DNA of 14,843 nucleotides, from the NCBI GenBank assembly GCA_900752345.1, contig CAADVA010000083.1, positions 1 through 14,843 on the forward strand, read 5' to 3'. Under the pieces are notes generated by a model that saw only the letters and a list, made by a program, of their open reading frames with translations, ran no database searches and was not told where the DNA came from. The stretch comes from an uncultured Collinsella sp. Its GTDB lineage: Bacteria > Actinomycetota > Coriobacteriia > Coriobacteriales > Coriobacteriaceae. The position numbers were made by a program, and so were the translations under genes. Positions 14,042 through 14,843 of the stretch are shown here, in pieces; the first letter of the stretch is position 1, and each line of letters begins with the position of its first letter.

Positions 14042-14054
14042 GATTGGAGAAGCT

Positions 14055-14843
14055 ATGACAAACCACCGCGCTGAAGACGGCGATAAGAAAAGCATTCTGG
14101 ATGCCCGCATTGAGCGAGCATATGCAAACGAATATGACGCCGCCTTTGCCGCCGCGACCATCAAGAACTACGCGTCGCTACCGCTCGCGACGATCTTGGC
14201 CGACCACCCTCAACTGCTGAAGCGCTGCACAAAGATCATGGGCGACCCCGACATTCGCAAGCTGACAGACCCCTATGCCCCAAAACGCGGCAACGATTCG
14301 TGCGTTCTTACCGTAGGCTGCCTAGCCCATATGCTTACGGCGCTCGACACGAAACTCAAGCTCGCATGGGAACCCGACGAGCGTCATGAACTCGAAAGCA
14401 AGCGGAACACCCTGCGCACCGCACTGTTCCTTCCGTTGGACGGCCTCAAGCGCTGCAACGTCGAGCTCAATACACAGGCGCGGCAAAAGCCTGGGACCAC
14501 GGGGCAGAAAACTCCAAGACCCCATGCGGCCATCGTCGACCGCAACCGATATAACCGCATGACCGCGCACTTTTCCGCCGAGGGAGCAGCCATAAGGACG
14601 CTGATCGACCTGCTGTGCCTCCTGAGCATCAACGAGCTATTTGAGGGCTATCTCGCCCTTGTTCCCGCGACGGCACCCAAGTCGGTAGCAAAGATCATCG
14701 AGACCTGCAGACGCCAGTTTGAGCGCCATCGCAATGGCAGCGAGATGAACGCCAGCATCGCGCAGTACTACGCGGCTCATTACAAAAATGACGGATGTGC
14801 CCCTGTCGAGCATCAGCTGCGGCTCGCCTACACCACGCCCACC
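14055..14843 (+). CDS. Unrecognised protein, N-terminal 263 residues (runs off window)
   Basis: Reading from the ATG at 14055 (GGAGA five bases upstream), the frame stays open to the last base, 263 codons with no stop. The product starts MTNHRAEDGDKKSILDARIERAY and looks soluble and mostly helical, with many charged residues. There is no signal peptide and no clear membrane span; the most hydrophobic stretch is IRTLIDLLCLLSINELFEGYLAL, near 188-210 (key LIDLLCLL). A basic, Pro/Gly-containing linker sits near 148-165 (RQKPGTTGQKTPRPH). Five cysteines are scattered with no zinc-finger spacing. I do not recognise a family and give no function. The frame is also open upstream to an ATG at 13899 (52 more residues, eight His), but that start has no ribosome site. 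Composition matches the host genes, giving no sign of recent transfer. Confidence 0.7.
   Translation, partial: MTNHRAEDGDKKSILDARIERAYANEYDAAFAAATIKNYASLPLATILADHPQLLKRCTKIMGDPDIRKLTDPYAPKRGNDSCVLTVGCLAHMLTALDTKLKLAWEPDERHELESKRNTLRTALFLPLDGLKRCNVELNTQARQKPGTTGQKTPRPHAAIVDRNRYNRMTAHFSAEGAAIRTLIDLLCLLSINELFEGYLALVPATAPKSVAKIIETCRRQFERHRNGSEMNASIAQYYAAHYKNDGCAPVEHQLRLAYTTPT

Larger units (their letters stand above)
13567..14054. other. 488-bp intergenic region with leader of the last gene
   Basis: This gap separates two divergent genes. I see a plausible + strand promoter (13683-13710), a small hairpin just after it (13718-13737) and an A/C-rich tandem repeat (13971-14041). No convincing gene is present. 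The frame of the last gene is open upstream to 13878 with an ATG at 13899, but without a ribosome site. A 99-codon - strand frame covers 13767-14066 but looks like an artefact of the low-complexity repeat. Confidence 0.6.

Noticed and set aside
13767..14066. 99-codon - strand frame with a hydrophobic Val/Leu-rich start
   Set aside because: The hydrophobic stretch is the reverse complement of the CACATCA repeat. The frame overlaps the start region of the + strand gene and has no ribosome site.

Overview
The window looks like chromosomal DNA of a gut Coriobacteriia bacterium, most likely a Collinsella. I infer this from the high-GC coding bias, the overall gene content and the protein style; no database search was possible. 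All complete genes have intact frames. There are no tRNA or rRNA genes, no CRISPR array and no transposase.

Layout. (1) 1-2040: the tail of an unidentified + strand gene, a bidirectional terminator, then the ABC-F ribosome factor ettA on the - strand. (2) 2041-3190: an sdpR/sdpI-type pair (ArsR-family autorepressor and polytopic immunity-like membrane protein) on the - strand, with a clear promoter and an overlapping inverted repeat. (3) 3196-4790: a + strand pair, tcdA (ct6A formation in tRNA) and a TatD-family metal-dependent hydrolase. (4) 4791-5069: a structured intergenic element bounded by perfect 31-bp inverted repeats, lying between two converging genes. (5) 5070-11849: the main accessory block, on the - strand, read in the order GntR/UTRA regulator, YfcC-type permease, YtcJ-like amidohydrolase, FrlC-like epimerase, FrlB-like SIS deglycase, FrlD-like kinase. 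(6) 12000-13566: two HAD-superfamily phosphatases on the - strand, separated by an intrinsic terminator. (7) 13567-14843: a long leader with A/C-rich repeats, then the first 263 codons of an unrecognised + strand gene that runs off the window.

How block 5 should work. The FrlD-like kinase and FrlB-like deglycase are the core pair for Amadori compounds such as fructoselysine: the kinase phosphorylates C6 of the sugar, and the deglycase splits the product into glucose 6-phosphate and the free amine. The FrlC-like protein would epimerise a psicose-type isomer into the pathway. Two parts differ from the E. coli frl operon. The transporter is of the YfcC/DcuC type instead of the amino-acid permease FrlA, and there is an added amidohydrolase whose first metal motif is altered from His-x-His to His-x-Phe. 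This suggests a variant of the pathway that takes up a different, perhaps amide- or peptide-linked, glycated substrate. The substrate itself is inference. A candidate promoter with an overlapping palindrome sits in front of the permease gene, consistent with control by the GntR protein.
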